Below, piece after piece: positions 5,899 to 6,935 of a stretch of DNA of 6,935 bases; position 1 is the first letter of the stretch, and each line of letters opens with the position of its first letter. Source of the DNA: AWTP1-13 sp035258605 (GTDB lineage Bacteria; Pseudomonadota; Alphaproteobacteria; Rhizobiales; Hyphomicrobiaceae). The notes below the pieces were generated by a model. It had not been told where the DNA came from. It searched no databases and worked only from the letters and a program-made list of their open reading frames with translations. The DNA lies in NCBI GenBank assembly GCA_035258605.1, contig DATFXD010000027.1, positions 1-6,935 of the forward strand. Reading direction: 5' to 3'. A program made the position numbers and the translations under genes.

Positions 5899-6900
5899 TT
5901 ACAAGGTCGGGCTCCAGGGCACCATGATCTCGCGATAGCCCGTGCTCGTCTTCTCGATGTGGGCCAGCGACGGGAACGGATAATGGAAGCCTTGCACCAG
6001 CATTTTATCGGCCACCAGCATGTCGTAGACCTTCCGCCGCGTCGCTTCCGCAACCGCGGCATCCTGATCGAAGAAGGCATGCCAGTCGGGATTGCGCACG
6101 AACACGGGCATATTGGTGACGTCGGCCTGCACGAACACCTTGTCATTGCCCGAGGCGACGACGAAGGAATGGTGGCCGGGTGTGTGGCCGTAGGTGGCAA
6201 CCGAGGTAATGCCGGGCGCGAGCTCCTTGTCGGACTCGTAGGTCGTAACCTTGCGGTTGAGGGCGTCGAACACGCGCCGCAAACCGGCAAACACGCCTTT
6301 CATGCGCTCGGTCGTCTGCTTGCCCATCTCGGCATCGTCCATGAAGTACTTCCATTCCACGGCCGGAACCAGGATCTCGGCGTTGGGGAAGGCGGGCTTG
6401 TTGTCGGCGGTGATGAGGCCGTTGATATGGTCGCCATGGAAATGCGAGATAATGACGGTGTCGACCTGGTTGCGATCGATACCCGACGCCTTGAGGTTGC
6501 CGTGGAACTGGCCGGCGGCGCCCTTGCTGCGCTCCAAGTTGGCTTCGCCGGTGCCGGTGTCCATCACCACGAGCTTGTTGCCGGTGTTGACGACGATTGG
6601 GGTGTAGGGAATGGCGATCATGTCGGGCGCCGACTGCAGGAAGGCGGCGGCCAGACCTTCGTTGACCTCTTGGCGGGACTTGTTGGTGACGAAGTTGTCG
6701 GGGAACTTGAAGCGGTTGACGCCGTCGGTGACGACGGTGATCTCGTGGCTGCCGACCTTGTAGCGATACCAGCCCGCATTCTGGGTGCCGGCGGCGGGCA
6801 TGGCCGCGGATGCGCGCGTGCTGGCAAGCGGGCCGAGCAGAGCCGCGCCTGACGCAGCCACGGTTCCTGCGATGACGCTGCGACGATCGAGGTTGGTCAT
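5899..6900 (-). CDS. Tat-exported metallo-beta-lactamase-fold hydrolase, methyl parathion hydrolase-like
   Basis: A 333-residue binuclear metal hydrolase predicted to act in the periplasm. The N-terminus has twin arginines (LDRRSVIAG, Arg6-Arg7), a hydrophobic stretch to about 26 and a likely ASA-A cleavage site near 32, which fits Tat export. The metal-binding set is complete: HFHGDH (His153, His155, Asp157, His158), His239 in GHTPGHH, Asp260 in QADV, and His306 in FHYPFPS. The spacing closely follows methyl parathion hydrolase, and similar segments include GWYRYKVGSHEITVVTDG, VVNTGNKLVVMDTG, AFPNAEI, the late HIEK and TGYR. In that subfamily known activities include organophosphate, lactone and ester hydrolysis; which applies here is unknown. 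The ATG at 6900 is chosen over one at 6924 because GGAGG lies 6 bases upstream and the signal peptide then starts correctly. It converges on the GMC gene; its promoter lies at or beyond the window edge. Confidence 0.92.
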   Translation of the reverse strand: MTNLDRRSVIAGTVAASGAALLGPLASTRASAAMPAAGTQNAGWYRYKVGSHEITVVTDGVNRFKFPDNFVTNKSRQEVNEGLAAAFLQSAPDMIAIPYTPIVVNTGNKLVVMDTGTGEANLERSKGAAGQFHGNLKASGIDRNQVDTVIISHFHGDHINGLITADNKPAFPNAEILVPAVEWKYFMDDAEMGKQTTERMKGVFAGLRRVFDALNRKVTTYESDKELAPGITSVATYGHTPGHHSFVVASGNDKVFVQADVTNMPVFVRNPDWHAFFDQDAAVAEATRRKVYDMLVADKMLVQGFHYPFPSLAHIEKTSTGYREIMVPWSPTL

Positions 6901-6903
6901 GCG

Positions 6904-6912
6904 TTTCCTCCC
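6904..6912 (-). promoter_or_regulatory. Ribosome binding site of the hydrolase gene
   Basis: The minus strand reads GGGAGGAAA here, with GGAGG ending 6 bases before the ATG at 6900. It is the clearest Shine-Dalgarno sequence in the window and settles the start against the alternative ATG at 6924, which would place this site inside the coding region. Confidence 0.8.
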
Positions 6913-6914
6913 TG

Positions 6915-6935
6915 GGCAAGGCAAAAACTCTTGCC
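6915..6935. repeat. Inverted repeat upstream of the hydrolase gene, at window edge
   Basis: GGCAAG (6915-6920) and CTTGCC (6930-6935) form a perfect 6-base inverted repeat with a 9-base A-rich spacer, immediately upstream of the ribosome binding site. It may continue past the window. It could be an operator or a 5' leader hairpin; function is inferred only from position. Confidence 0.35.

Noticed and set aside
5779..6852. 357-codon plus-strand open frame opposite the hydrolase gene
   Set aside because: It is antisense to a gene with a complete metal-binding motif set, a signal peptide and a good ribosome binding site. Its His/Gly/Val-rich translation matches no fold and is typical of reverse-strand reading in GC-rich DNA.

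Overview
The window is GC-rich DNA (roughly two-thirds G+C by eye) with strong G/C preference at third codon positions, GTG/ATG starts and a twin-arginine signal peptide. This fits a soil or freshwater alphaproteobacterium (Rhizobiales/Rhodospirillales-like). That placement is inference from composition and protein style; there is no rRNA or other marker gene.

Layout, left to right. (1) The 3' part of a plus-strand gene for a membrane-anchored protein I do not recognise (to 809). (2) A 305-base gap (810-1114) with several inverted repeats and a good intrinsic-terminator candidate at 957-999. (3) Two minus-strand Major Facilitator Superfamily genes in tandem: a 12-helix DHA1-type exporter (2606-3808) followed 72 bases downstream by a 14-helix DHA2-type exporter (1115-2533), with a 20-base hairpin between them. 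(4) A 312-base divergent control region (3809-4120) with a cluster of short palindromes. (5) A complete plus-strand GMC-family FAD alcohol dehydrogenase (4121-5716). (6) A 182-base convergent spacer full of GC-rich hairpins. (7) A minus-strand, Tat-exported metallo-beta-lactamase-fold hydrolase resembling methyl parathion hydrolase (5899-6900).

How the genes could work together: the exporters and the GMC dehydrogenase share one divergent promoter region, so they may be co-regulated, for example in oxidising an alcohol and exporting a product or toxic compound. The periplasmic hydrolase has its own upstream region and converges on the GMC gene. A link between hydrolysis (of a lactone or ester) and alcohol oxidation is possible, but nothing in the sequence proves it. 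No regulator gene, mobile element, tRNA, rRNA or CRISPR array is visible. I see ordinary accessory-metabolism genes, plus a few non-coding structures worth testing. I do not see clear evidence of a new multi-gene system.
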